A stretch of DNA of 64,000 nucleotides from Pomphorhynchus laevis. Taxonomy: Eukaryota > Acanthocephala > Palaeacanthocephala > Echinorhynchida > Pomphorhynchidae. A program made the translations under genes and the position numbers. Shown piece after piece: positions 53,521-63,579 of this stretch (positions are counted from its first letter, which is position 1; each line of letters starts with the position of its first letter). The stretch lies in contig WNNJ02001986.1 of the NCBI GenBank assembly GCA_012934845.2, forward strand, positions 1 through 64,000. Reading direction: 5' to 3'. The notes under the pieces are model-generated. The model did no database searches, was not told where the DNA came from, and saw nothing but the letters and a program-made list of their open reading frames with translations.

Positions 53521-54149
53521 ATGAAAATTTTTCTTCACAACTTTAATAAAAATAGTGCCAAGTTATATCACTTTAATCACATTTCTTTATATAGAAATAT
53601 TTTAATCTTTAAAGAATTTTTTAAAAACTCACTACAAATAGAATTGTATTTATTATAACAGAAAAATAACAAAAATGTTTTACACTAACCTTTACTATTT
53701 AGTTTTTATGCCAACATTTTACTTTAAAATTATCAATGACAAGTTCGAATTACGAAAATATAGTCGCACACCAATGAATTTTACAGTTGGTCAGTAAATG
53801 AGATGTTATCTTTCAATGTGGTAATTGAGTATTAGTGTATTTTAATTAACGTAAATATTTGCTTCGAATATTTTGGTGATCTTATAATTTTTCAATTTGA
53901 ATAAACAAGCTTTCATTTCTTAAAGCAGTTAACAAAAATTCTTTTATCTGATCATTATTTATAGCTAATATTATAAACGGCCAACGTAATTTGTATATTG
54001 TTTTAATTAATTTAGTCCCTGGACGATGATAACAGAATAAAGCATGAAATGTGTTCTAATTTACGTTATTTTGTATATCAATTTCATGTATAGCTATCAA
54101 AGTTAAATTTATTTTTTAAATAAAAATTTTAAATTTAAATTTACGACGA

Positions 54150-54760
54150 TATTTAAATTATCAAATCAGCTAACTGAGTCTACGTATTTAATATAATGAT
54201 AAAATAAACAAAACATAATAATGCTAAACCAAATTTTAATAATTAAATAATAAAATTAATAATTGTTATAAGATTTTTTATAATTTAAATCAAGTTAAAA
54301 TAAAAAATTAAAATTTACGACGATATTTAAATTATCAAATTAGCTAACTTTGTCAATGTATTTAATATAATTATAAAATAAACAAAACATAATAATGCTA
54401 AATCAAAATTTAATAATTAAATAATGAAATAAATAATTGTTTTTAGATTTTCTATAATTTAAATCAAGTTAGCATAAAAAATTGAAATTCAAAATAAACG
54501 TCATTTTTATGAATTGACTAATAAATAACAGACGTTGTATCAGAATAAGAATTAGAGGTCATCAGGAGGAACTGCTATGCTATCAGCTTACTGTGTTTGA
54601 CATTACGTTGTGTTTCTGGCACTCAATCATTTAATAATTTTAAAATGTTAAATGTGGCGAATGTTAGAATGTTAAATGATAGAATGTTAAATGTTAAATG
54701 TTAAATCAAAATTTAATAATTAAATAATAAAATTAATAATTGTTTTAAGATTTTCTATAA
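54150..54760 (-). mobile_element. PLE2 3' ends, degenerate tandem copies
   Basis: Minus-strand remnants. AACGTCATTTTTATGAATTG to CTCCTGATGACC (54490-54570) is the exact reverse of 23460-23540. ATCAGCTAACTGAGTCTACG (54170) and TTAGCTAACTTTGTCAATGT (54340) begin two related blocks with a period of about 165 bp. Only noncoding 3' sequence is kept. Confidence 0.65.
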
Positions 54761-55022
54761 TTTAAAATTCTACGATAACAAAAACAATATTTAATCATCT
54801 TACATATATAAAATATAATTCTGCACTAAAGTTCAATTCTGCACTAAAGTGATAAGGATATATTTATCATCAATATGTCTGTAAAAATAGCTTCTGTATA
54901 ATGTGAATCATACATTAGAAGTAACTATGCTGAAGTAACGATACAGCTTTCAAAATTGATACATTTTTACGAATACAAGAACATTAAAACTGTATTCATT
55001 TTAGTGAAACTGAAATTTTCAG

Positions 55023-55151
55023 GTCACATCGCATTCTGTTAGCGCAGTATCATTACGTATATCCAAACCGAATATGTCTGATTTGGAAACGGATAAACGT
55101 AAACTGCGAGAGCAAATTCGGTATCATTGCAAAACTGATGTAGTTGCATAG
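55023..55151 (+). other. Possible first coding exon
   Basis: Acceptor-like TGAAATTTTCAG (55011-55022) precedes an open frame in which ATG at 55074 starts MSDLETDKRKLREQIRYHCK then TDVVA and a stop at 55149-55151. A donor-like TTCG|GTATCA exists at 55120-55121. The charged helical N-terminus looks coding. Otherwise unrecognised. Confidence 0.33.
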
Positions 55152-55384
55152 ATTTTATAGGTGTCATGCATTCCTGTACGCTGTTGAATGGAATATTAAC
55201 AATATGTCCGATTACGTTCTAAACAAAAATTTTACTATACACATTTTAAAGATTACGAATTTGAAATAGAATTGCTTGCACAAAAACAAATATATTTAGT
55301 CAAGATAAATACAATCTTCATAGCATTATTTTCAAACTACATGATATTTATGTAAGGCATAAAAGTCAAATTTTCAAAATATAA

Positions 55385-56640
55385 ATATTTTAATATATAA
55401 AGATTGAATCATATAATAAAACTATACCTGTATTATATTGGAATCCAAAATTACAACTATTGATTAAGCTAGTAATAACTTTGTCTTCATATGCAAAAAG
55501 CTTTATTATGATATACTGATGAAAGAAGTTAATTATAATGATTTAAATGTAAATCCAACATATGAATGTATTGACTGAGTAATAGTGAAAGCTTAAATAC
55601 ATCAAAGATTAAAAATAAAATGAAAATAACAAACAATTATAAAAGGAAAGATAAAATTAATAAAGATATGTATAAAGAACTTACTAAATTAAAGGATAAC
55701 TATATAATAACAACTATTGATGAAGCTAGTAATAACTTTGTCTCGATATGCAAAAAGCTTTATTATGATATACTGATGAAATAAGTTAATTATAATGATT
55801 TAAATGTAAATCCAACATATGAATGTATTGACTGAGTAATAGTGAAAGCTTAAATACATCAAAGACTAAAATAAAATGAAAATAACAAACAATTATAAAA
55901 GGAAAGATCAAATTAATAAAGATATGTCACGGAACTTACTAAATTAAAGGATAACTATATAATAACTATTGATAAAGCTAGTTATAACTTTGTCATCATA
56001 TGCAAAAAGCTTTATTTTGATATACTAATGAAAGAAGTTAATTCTAATGATTTAAATTTAGAGACAATTATTACAAGTCATTATTCTATAATGGATAAAA
56101 AGTGTATAAAAATTGAGTAAGATAATAAAATTATACATATATTATATTGGAATCCAAAATTACATAAAAATCCAATAAAACCTAGGTTCATATGTAGTGC
56201 GTTTAAATGTAAATTAAAACCCATTTCTGTTAATATGAATAAAATACTTAAAGCAATTAAAGCACACTTAAAATTAATAAAGATATGTGTACACAACTTA
56301 CTAAATTAGCGGATAACTATATAATAACAACTATTGATAAAGCTAGTAATAACTTTATCTTCATATGCAAAAAAACTTTATTATGATATACTGATAAAAG
56401 AGGTTAATTATAATGATTTAAGTGTAAATCCAACATATCAACGTAGTGAGTTAAGTTTAGAAACAATTATTACAAGTCACTGTTCTATAATGGATAAAAA
56501 GGGGATAAAGGTTGAATCAGATAATAAAACTATATTATATTGGAATCCAAAATTACATAAAGCTCCAATAGAACCTAGGTTCATATGCAGTGCGTTTAAA
56601 ATACATAAGAGCCCCTTTCTGTTTATATGAATTAATTAAA
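55385..56640 (+). mobile_element. PLE2 5' fragments in tandem
   Basis: The PLE2 N-terminal RT region (AACTTTGTCTTCATATGCAA and the preceding AAACAATTATAAAAGGAAAG) is repeated at about 55450, 55615-55760, 55870-56010 and 56270-56400, with a 256-bp period between the two middle units. The last unit extends to YWNPKLHKAPIEPRF (about 56535-56580) and ends abruptly near 56630. Confidence 0.8.
56334..56630 (+). pseudogene. PLE2 RT N-terminal fragment
   Basis: Ninety-eight codons of the RT before the palm: LYYDILIKEVNYNDLSVNPT, TIITSHCSIMDKKGI and LYWNPKLHKAPIEPRF. This copy lacks the frameshift of the master copy at 22210, so it shows the original reading. It is cut off before motif A by the junction with the following spacer. 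Confidence 0.78.
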
Positions 56641-56935
56641 TTAATTTTAACATTTAATTCGTGTTCGATCCGTCGACAAATACGAATTGTTTTACATTAC
56701 TTGATGCTGCTATAAAATTACATGATAGCAGCGAATTAAAAAGTATATAGTACAAGCCTATCATTTTTCTTATACAAGTCGAATCCACCAACTGGATTAC
56801 GTATTTAATATAATTATAGAATTGAGAAAAATAATAATAATGCGAAATCAAAATATATTTTTTTAAAAAGAAAAGACTATTAATACACAAACGAAAATTT
56901 AAAACTTGTTTTTAAATTCTGTCTGACAAATTTCC
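56640..56935. other. AT-rich junction region
   Basis: No gene. CAACTGGATTACGTATTTAA (56778) is a diverged PLE2 3' block. Confidence 0.4.
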
Positions 56936-56951
56936 CTTATCCGCTTGGAAA

Positions 56952-57249
56952 TCATCTAACACTCGAAGCTGTTGAGAGATGTATCCTCTTGAATGTGTAT
57001 CTACTCGTCCGAGAAGTTCGTGAGCAAGCTGAATACGCACGAGCTAGTTCAAGAGATACCCTTCTCTTGATTGATACAAGTGTTTCTGAATAAAAGGTGT
57101 TGTGACGATTTGAGACTGCACCAGCTAAAATCTTTAGGAGATGCAGACCCTGTTTTCCCAATCCTCCCGATGTTGAAGCGACAAATGGGATGAATACACC
57201 AGGCTCTACTCCAAATATACGTCAAATTTTGATATTTTTCTATTTTCAT
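56952..57249 (-). pseudogene. RLE C-terminal nuclease tail, fragment 3
   Basis: Two overlapping frames. One has GKTGSASPKDFSWCSLK. The other has LHLLKILAGAVSNRHNTFYS and LVSIKRRVSLELARAYSACS. They match the end of fragment 1 (KLLKDIASISSRL...YSDVLVHLKRKISFSIARAS). A single frameshift separates them. The (R/K)xD catalytic block is not clear in the 57250-57415 interval. Confidence 0.68.
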
Positions 57250-57414
57250 TGTATTCGAAATCCTGATTGACAGATCGAATCATGCTGGATTGAGCAAAAA
57301 TTGACAAAATGTTGACGTCTATAAACGTCCGCTCGAACTAGTCATTTTTCAATCATGAGCATCCAATGTCAAGGCGAGCACTCTGATTACGTGACGTTGA
57401 AGACTTGTTAAACT

Positions 57415-57839
57415 TTAGTTCGATGGGAACGATTGTGAGAGGCAGTTTAACCTCAACAGAACGACAAACCTTGTTAGTTTATTTGCAAGTATATCTCTAA
57501 ATGCGTTGTGGCGAAATATCGAGAGACCTCCTGTTTTACATGAGAATGTATGGAAGATGTTGATATCTTCCTCATAAGGGCACTTTTTTCCGACCATGTA
57601 AGATGGAATTGAACCATATCGAATAGCGATAGCATCTTCAAACTGTAACGCGGAAGATGTAAGCGTTCGTTGTCGAGTGGTAGTGAACTAAGCAATGATG
57701 ACGCTCTAGGTATAGTGACATGTAAGTGAATGTTCCTTAACCACGAATTAAAAGGATCTGTAAGTTCGGTAAGTCTTTTCGAAAATTCATGCTCTCGCTT
57801 ACTTATGACAAGAGAAAGCTGTACGTTTAATTCCTCCAA
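57415..57839 (-). pseudogene. RLE knuckle region
   Basis: Frame 57474-57839 reads a helical linker ending FNSWLRNIHLHVTIPRASSL (expected WLxxLPxxxxGxxLxxxxFxDAL) and a following RYSLKM. Frame 57415-57597 reads CPYEEDINIFHTFSCKTGGL followed by SIFRHNAFRDILANKL, which is the CxxC...HxxxC knuckle and RHN motif of R2-type elements. One indel separates them. The conserved His and last Cys of the knuckle are present. Confidence 0.72.
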
Positions 57840-58051
57840 GAGTTTTTCGCCTTGATTACCGTTGTTGATGATGTCTGCTATTGAAATTAAATTTATATAT
57901 TCAATGTTCGCGAGACAAGTTGGATCCGATATGTTAATCTACCCAATTTTAGAGGTGATGACAAGATTATGTACTAATTATCGTCGAGGATCCAATATGC
58001 CAATACTGGAAGCAATGACGTTTTCAAGACGCTGTTTAACTCGGTAAGCCA

Positions 58052-58267
58052 TTATTTCTCACATTGACATGTGCGTAAAGAATGAGTCCACTTCATCTGT
58101 AGAGAGTTTATCAAGCCAGCGAAAGCAGCGTGTGGGTAAACTTTAGCTATTATGCTTAATTTATCGATAATTGTGGACAATTTCGAAGCTAGATTCTCGA
58201 TGAATTCTTTCTCGAAGTTTCTTGTCCCGATAGGAGCGCACAGTATGATTGTACCAGTAGTATTCAT
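58052..58267 (-). pseudogene. RLE RT thumb region
   Basis: Reads CAPIGTRNFEKEFIENLASK, STIIDKLSIIAKVYPHAAFA and LINSLQMKWTHSLRT. GTRxFxxxF and QPHAAFxxxxxxxxxKWxxLxRT are the post-palm signature I associate with this RLE family. In phase with a LGxxIGTR extension of the RT palm. Stops at an in-frame TGA/TAA at 58052. Confidence 0.72.
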
Positions 58268-58324
58268 TATGTCAGGCGAAGGAAATCTTTTGAAATCGGC
58301 GAAAGGGACAATATTACGGCCTTT

Positions 58325-58700
58325 TCGGGATTAATAAAATATCCGTATCTTGGGTCATCATTGATTAATTTGTTCCATATTTTCGTGAGATCATCAAGTG
58401 AACCGATAAAGTTTGAATCATCTGCGTACCGATTTTGCATTATATCTGGAACAGCACAGCGAATTTTTTCTATAAGGGGTAGTCATGAGAGTGTGAAATC
58501 TGGCATCGCAAAGGGCTCTCCTCGTGTAAATCCATCGGTCGAATATATTATTACATCTGCTCCCATAATTAGCTTGGTAGGGTCTTTATATAGATTTTGC
58601 ATAATGAGAAAAATGGACAGACATGAGTAGTTTATATTGTGCAGCGGGATCTTTCGATTGACTGAGTTAAAAGCATTAGATGCGTCGCCTTGACAAATAA
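58325..58700 (-). pseudogene. RLE reverse transcriptase palm
   Basis: On the minus strand a frame reads CQGDASNAFNSVNRKIPLHN (motif A, Asp and Asn-Ala-Phe), NLYKDPTKLIMGADVIIYST, DGFTRGEPFAMPDFTLS (motif B, G-P to E-P), a TGA, then QNRYADDSNFIGSLDDLTKI (motif C) and DPRYGYFINPEKAVILSL. The order GDAxNAFN / GxxRGxPxAM / YADDSxxxGxLxxL / GPxxGYFxNxxK is characteristic of this RLE family. One stop between B and C. Confidence 0.78.
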
Positions 58701-58995
58701 AAGGTTTTCCAATGGAAGGTAATAGTTACCCAATTATAGCTGAGTTATTTTCAAGCTTTATAGAATAAATATTTGTTCAAAACCTGTTTAAAATATAAAT
58801 CTAAATTATATAAAGATATAAAATTTATGTTTCAAATTTTTTTTATTAAATTTATACAAATTTTAGTTTATCAGATATTAAATAAGCTTTAGAAAAATTA
58901 ATAAACATTATATTTGGAAATATATATTTATACATATCTTATAATAACTGTAACACCTATCTAAAAAATATGCTAATTGAGGATTATTTATTTAT
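58689..58995 (+). mobile_element. PLE2 internal fragments, shuffled
   Basis: 58689-58780 matches the PLE2 motif B region (AAAGGTATTCCAATGGGTGG in the master copy, 22735 onward). 58850-58990 matches a segment that lies upstream in the master copy (22512-22622). The order is thus reversed. The boundary with the RLE copy shares AAAGGTNTTCC. Confidence 0.7.
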
Positions 58996-58999
58996 TTAT

Positions 59000-59375
59000 T
59001 ATTTATTTGATTTTAATATGCTAATTGAGGATTATCACTGATTAGCTAATCCACTTTACAAACCACAGTTTTTGTAAATTAAATTAATAATAAATATTTT
59101 TGAAAAATTTTAAAAAAATATTTTTTATACTTTAATTTATATTAAGATATTATATTTAATATTTGATACTAATATAATGTAATTAATCAATAGTTGACTT
59201 CTCGGTTAGCTATTAACGAAGGGAGTGAATTTTAATTATTTATTCTAGAGTCCTAAAGATTTAAAATAATTAAAATTCGCTCTCTCTATTAATAAAATAT
59301 AGTATTAAATATCAACTATTTTAATTAATATTAGTCGACATATTAATATTAGTTTATATTAATTGACACTGCTAA
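59000..59375. other. AT-rich spacer
   Basis: Short palindromic A/T blocks (for example AATTTTAATTATTTATTCTA / TTTAAAATAATTAAAATTCG around 59228-59270). No gene. Confidence 0.4.
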
Positions 59376-59382
59376 GACTCAC

Positions 59383-59467
59383 CTGATATTTACCTCGGAT
59401 GTGATTGGCTCTGCTATAAATCAATGACTCTTCAGTTGCATTTCCGTGACGACGAGCTTTTTCAAGC
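59383..59467 (-). CDS. Internal exon 3 of an unrecognised minus-strand gene
   Basis: An 85-nt exon bounded by TTAATTACAG and a strong donor (ATATCAG|GTGAGT). It starts with one base that completes the codon left by the exon at 61388-61548, then reads LEKARRHGNATEESLIYSRA and NHIRGKYQ in phase 0 at its end. Splice signals and phase both fit. Further downstream exons would lie below 59.38 kb but are not found in the retroelement-rich stretch there. Confidence 0.6.
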
Positions 59468-59469
59468 CT

Positions 59470-61380
59470 GTAATTAATATGTTGCAAATTAACTTTGAAT
59501 TATGAATATTGCCAAATTATTATTAGGTTATGAAATCATAAAATATTCAAAATTCCGAGAACATCACACGATTTCTTCCAAAACACATTACATTTAACTT
59601 CAAACAGTCCATACTCTCTTAACTCATATTTTTCAAAAGTTACTCTTGTTTATAACTCCTCTCGATTTTCTTAATGTAATTTTCCCGTCCCGACATGCTT
59701 CGCATTTTATCACAGCACTCAGTAAAGATGGTTAACGCATTCATTTGACCTCACTCATATTCGAGAAAATACAGAAGAATCAAGAATCTATGTAGAATAC
59801 TTGAAAATTATGACATGACTCGTAGAGACTTCAAATACCGAACAAATCGTTAAATTAGTGCAGACATCTGCAGAGTCAACAACTACTTAATGCGTTTTCT
59901 ACCGTTCATTCCATTAATTTAACAACTAAACGGTCTTCAACATTTTTCAAATTCTAATTTTAAATGCATCTACAAACCAAATCAATTGGTGAAATATTAA
60001 ACGTATGCTGCGCCATAAATCAAAAAAGTTTATTTGGTATTATATTTGCAATTGCATAATTCAGTGATTTTAGCACAAACAAATTAAGTACTGACCATTA
60101 TACAACTGTATGTTTAACATGAAATATGATATCATTTTTAATTAATATTAAATTATAATGTTAAATTTATATAAATATTATTTAATATTATTTAATTTTA
60201 ATTAATCACTTTTTAAACTATCAAGATATGAAATTGTTTAGTCTACATATCACCTAAATATATTTATTACTGATTAGTTATATTGATTTAACTAGACAAA
60301 GCCAGTTGATTTAGAATTTTGTAAAAATATGTTTTGTAGGCTAATATACGTATTAATAAAGTAAATGTATAAAAAGTATTTTTATTTCATATTTAAGATT
60401 AGAAATACGCACAATTTATAAACACATTATTTAAATCTTAGTTTCATCTACAATAATGAATTATTTGTTTCATCAGTGTATGCTTATAAAAACGCATATT
60501 TCTAATATACGTTGTATTATTGAACTTTATCAATATAACGTTGATAGGAAAGACCGAGCAGTAATTTTTATATTTAAGAAATAATATTAAAATTATCAGA
60601 GTTAAAATTATAACTGAAGTTGTTGAAGTTGCACTGAAATTATCGACATTATATTTTATAGTTTATTAAATTATAGTTTTAATCAAAGTTACAGTTCAAC
60701 TATCGACAGTACTTTGATCTAAACTGTAAAATCAATAAAGAATTTTAATTTTGTTTATTATTTTATAAGTATTATGGAAATTAAATTACGATGAAATGAT
60801 AAAATAAATGAGATGGATAAATAATTTCATTTAGCACATTCTATCTCATTACAATGAAAATTAAATTACTCTTGTAGATATAATTATGTAAACTAATTAC
60901 TAGGGAATGAGCACATGAAATGATATTGAAATATCGATGTAAAGAAGAGCTAAATGAAAATAGACAAACACACGAGCAGATATAGAGCCTAAGTAACCTA
61001 ACGCTCAGCTGTAAATTTACTAATGTTGAGTGGTGGATTAACAGAGAACAAAAACTGCGAAATTTTAATCTAAAAAGCATTCGCGCAATAATATCCGAGC
61101 TAAATATTTCTTTATTTTTGAACTTCAACTTTCGTCTTTTGTAATCAATCAACAAATAGTTCTCCTACAAGTAAAAAATCAGTATTAAGAAACATATTGT
61201 TAGACAAAAGCCTATTACTAATTATCAAATATAATAATTAAGCAAAGATCACAGTGTACAGTTCCATCGACAGTCTTGATTTAATTAAATGCAGATTGAT
61301 TTATCATATTTAGAATATAAATTAACAAACAAACCGTCATGTGTTTAATTTAATAACATGAAATAATTACTAATTCCGAT
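59470..61380. other. AT-rich intron (inferred)
   Basis: Between exons 59383-59467 and 61388-61548. A minus frame at 60841-61155 has no support. No repeats of the MITE or PLE families recognised here. Confidence 0.4.
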
Positions 61381-61387
61381 AGCTTAC

Positions 61388-61548
61388 TTTATTAAAATAT
61401 GTCTAAGAAGCTTTCCATGGTCGTCATCAAATCTTGTTGTCCATTCTCCTCTCCATCGAATAAATGATTGGCGTGCTGTCTCTTCAATTGTTTTTTCAAT
61501 CGATATGGCATTATTTGATTTAATTTTCCCATAATCATATGAAACCGT
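61388..61548 (-). CDS. Internal exon 2 of the same minus-strand gene
   Basis: 161 nt bounded by TTTAATTTTAG and AATAAA|GTAAGC. Starts in phase 0 (TVSYDYGKIKSNNAISIEKT) and continues IEETARQSFIRWRGEWTTRF to DDDHGKLLRHILI plus two bases. An Arg-Trp-Arg-Gly-Glu-Trp core and amphipathic helices suggest a soluble structured protein. It joins in phase to 62776-62939 on one side and 59383-59467 on the other. Confidence 0.62.
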
Positions 61549-61559
61549 CTAAAATTAAA

Positions 61560-62260
61560 AGAATTGGGAAAGTGCAGGTAAATTAATTATTGCTAATATC
61601 CCAACAAAACTTTGAAGTTAGAATTGCGTTCCAAAAACATAATCATAATTCGGAGAAGATTCATCATTCATATTCGAAAATTTAATAAATGAGTCCACTT
61701 TGAAGGATATTTTAAGCAAAATGAATCGGCATATAAAATAATAAAATCATATAGATGGCATTGTAAAAAACAAATGCTGCAACGAAATAAACTTCTGAAA
61801 ATCGGTTGTTTTAACATATCTTTAGCTTATAAGTGGGATATAGCATCCACTATTAGATGCAGGGAGAAATTTCCTTAATAATGTTTACACCATTACATAT
61901 AATAAATATATGAATATAAATGAATATAAATATTATTTTATAAATAAAAATATAATTACATATGTGAATATAAATGACATTGTGAAAAGGCAGATATAAC
62001 AAAATAAAGTTAATTCTAAGTTTATATAATTTGTAAAAAGTCTTATAATTATTTATTATTTATCTTTATTTTTATTTATATAAATTCTTTTTAAGCTCAA
62101 ATGTTCATTCGCCTAGAACAATATTATGTTGATGTAATATAAAATGAATATAAATATAAAATATTATATTATTTTAAAATATTATTTTATAAATAAAAAT
62201 ATAATTACATATGTGAATATAAATGAATATTGTTCGGAATGTTGATAATTTCAATTTGAA
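61560..62260. other. AT-rich intron (inferred), first part
   Basis: Contains two related A/T blocks with ATTACATATGTGAATATAAA (61953 and 62203 regions), a local direct duplication of about 70 bp. No coding seen. Confidence 0.45.
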
Positions 62261-62269
62261 ATTTTTTAA

Positions 62270-62400
62270 ATAGTTGACCCATGGATGAATCAGAAAATCT
62301 GGCCATCATCAGAAAATTGGAAGATGCTAACAGAGGTTAGCGAAATGTCAAATAAAATTTTTCCATTTTTTGATCTTTTTTAATTTTGTTTTTATTCTAT
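62270..62400. mobile_element. MITE, half copy
   Basis: GGAAGATGCTAACAGAGGTTAGCGAAATGTCAA...TTTTTTGATC resembles the right half of the palindromic MITE (25.8 kb). The left arm is lost or reduced to ATGGATGAATCAGAAAATCT. Confidence 0.6.
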
Positions 62401-62775
62401 CATATGGCGATAGCAAAATATCACATGCTGATTGCATTACTATCGCAAAGTATTATGTTTTATAGATATATTCACTTGCTGCTCAGTCGGGAAAAGTGAA
62501 AGACAATTATTCGTATTTTGACTATGCACAGTATAGCCCTTGCCAAATTTTAATCCAATTCAAGAATTTAAAAAATAACTTAAACCAATTTTTATACCTG
62601 TAACATTACACAATGCGATGAGTATTTCAATGACAACAGTGGTTTCCATTTTTTCTTATTGTCAAAGTCAAAATCTAATTCACAAGGTTTACGAAATTTT
62701 TGCCTACTACCCCAAATCTAACCGAAATAATCAAATCCAAATTAATAATTAGATTAAACAAATTTTACCCCTTAC

Positions 62776-62939
62776 GTTTTCGTTGTTAATGACAATGTCG
62801 ATTGTTTGCATTTGAGAATCTTTATTAGTAGTACTCTCCCATTGTCCAGTAACTGTATCCCAGATAACATAACCAAAAGCAAAAGGCATATGCTCAATTG
62901 TAAGTACTTTTGCGCTAATACCAACAGGAACGCTAAACC
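62776..62939 (-). CDS. Internal exon 1 of the same minus-strand gene
   Basis: 164 nt bounded by ATTTTAAAAAG and AAAAC|GTAAGG. Begins with two bases completing a codon, then FSVPVGISAKVLTIEHMPFA, FGYVIWDTVTGQWESTTNKD and SQMQTIDIVINNEN, ending in phase 0, which is what the exon at 61388-61548 requires. Beta-strand pattern (VTIEH.PFAFGYVIWD) fits a folded domain. The gene's 5' part must lie above 62.94 kb or outside the window. Family not recognised. Confidence 0.62.
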
Positions 62940-63250
62940 CTTTTTAAAATAAAGTTATACAATAAAATTTACGATAGCTTTAAATTTGAATTTTATAGAT
63001 TATAAAATGATATTATAATTGATATTTTAAAATGATATTATAGATTTCCATTCCGATATAGTAAATATCAAGATGACAAAAAGAATTTTAAAAAGTAAAT
63101 CCTTTTCATCTTATGAAGATCTGCCTTTCGTTTCGTTTTAGAACTTCATTTACTAAATGTGTGTGCTCGAACAATCTGTGAACATTTGATCACGCTAAAT
63201 TTAATCTCTCCAAGTTTCCATCTTACGTTAGGTTCAGCAGGTTATGCTAG

Positions 63251-63493
63251 AAAGACAGTTTTCAGATCTCGGCAGATAATATTATTGATTTCTTCGCTGC
63301 ATTTGACTTCAATTCTAAACATATCTTCGTAGGTATACTAAAAGGATTACCAACAGAGTTGAAATGTGTAAACGGCTTCTACCACGAACATGAACCTGAT
63401 GCATTAGGCCACTTATACCTAATTATTTATGTTCCTCAAAGCTACAACGCTTTCCAATCATTTATTTATTCGCATTTACTTATCTATATATAA
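63251..63493 (+). other. Open island without start codon
   Basis: Eighty codons from 63251 to TAA at 63491-63493: DSFQISADNIIDFFAAFDFN, KHIFVGILKGLPTELKCVNG, FYHEHEPDALGHLYLIIYVP and a hydrophobic end. Stop-free in A/T-rich surroundings and biased like coding sequence. An AG lies at 63249-63250. Either an exon or a retroelement relic. Not recognised. Confidence 0.33.
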
Positions 63494-63507
63494 GCTACCC
63501 TTGCGGG

Positions 63508-63575
63508 ATTGTAACCGCAATATGGATGATGTAACCGCAATATTGATGATTTAACTGCAATATTGATGATACAAA
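63508..63575 (+). repeat. Short tandem repeat, about 20 bp
   Basis: Three units of TGTAACCGCAATATTGATGA (first ATGGATGA, third TTAACTGCAATATTGATGA). No coding signal. Confidence 0.7.
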
Positions 63576-63579
63576 AGCT

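Larger units (their letters stand above)
56940..58700 (-). mobile_element. RLE-type non-LTR retrotransposon, most complete copy (-)
   Basis: The only copy in the window with RT plus knuckle. In coding order it runs RT palm (58700-58330), thumb (58267-58052), linker (57990-57840), pre-nuclease region (57839-57474), CCHC/RHN region (57597-57415) and C-terminal nuclease tail (57249-56952). It sits inside a disrupted PLE2 copy whose pieces lie at 56.3-56.63 and 58.69-58.99 kb. Frames are broken by at least four indels or stops. Confidence 0.75.

Noticed and set aside
60841-61155. Minus-strand 104-codon frame as a gene
   Set aside because: Lies within the inferred intron between two phase-matched exons; composition is that of random A/T sequence.
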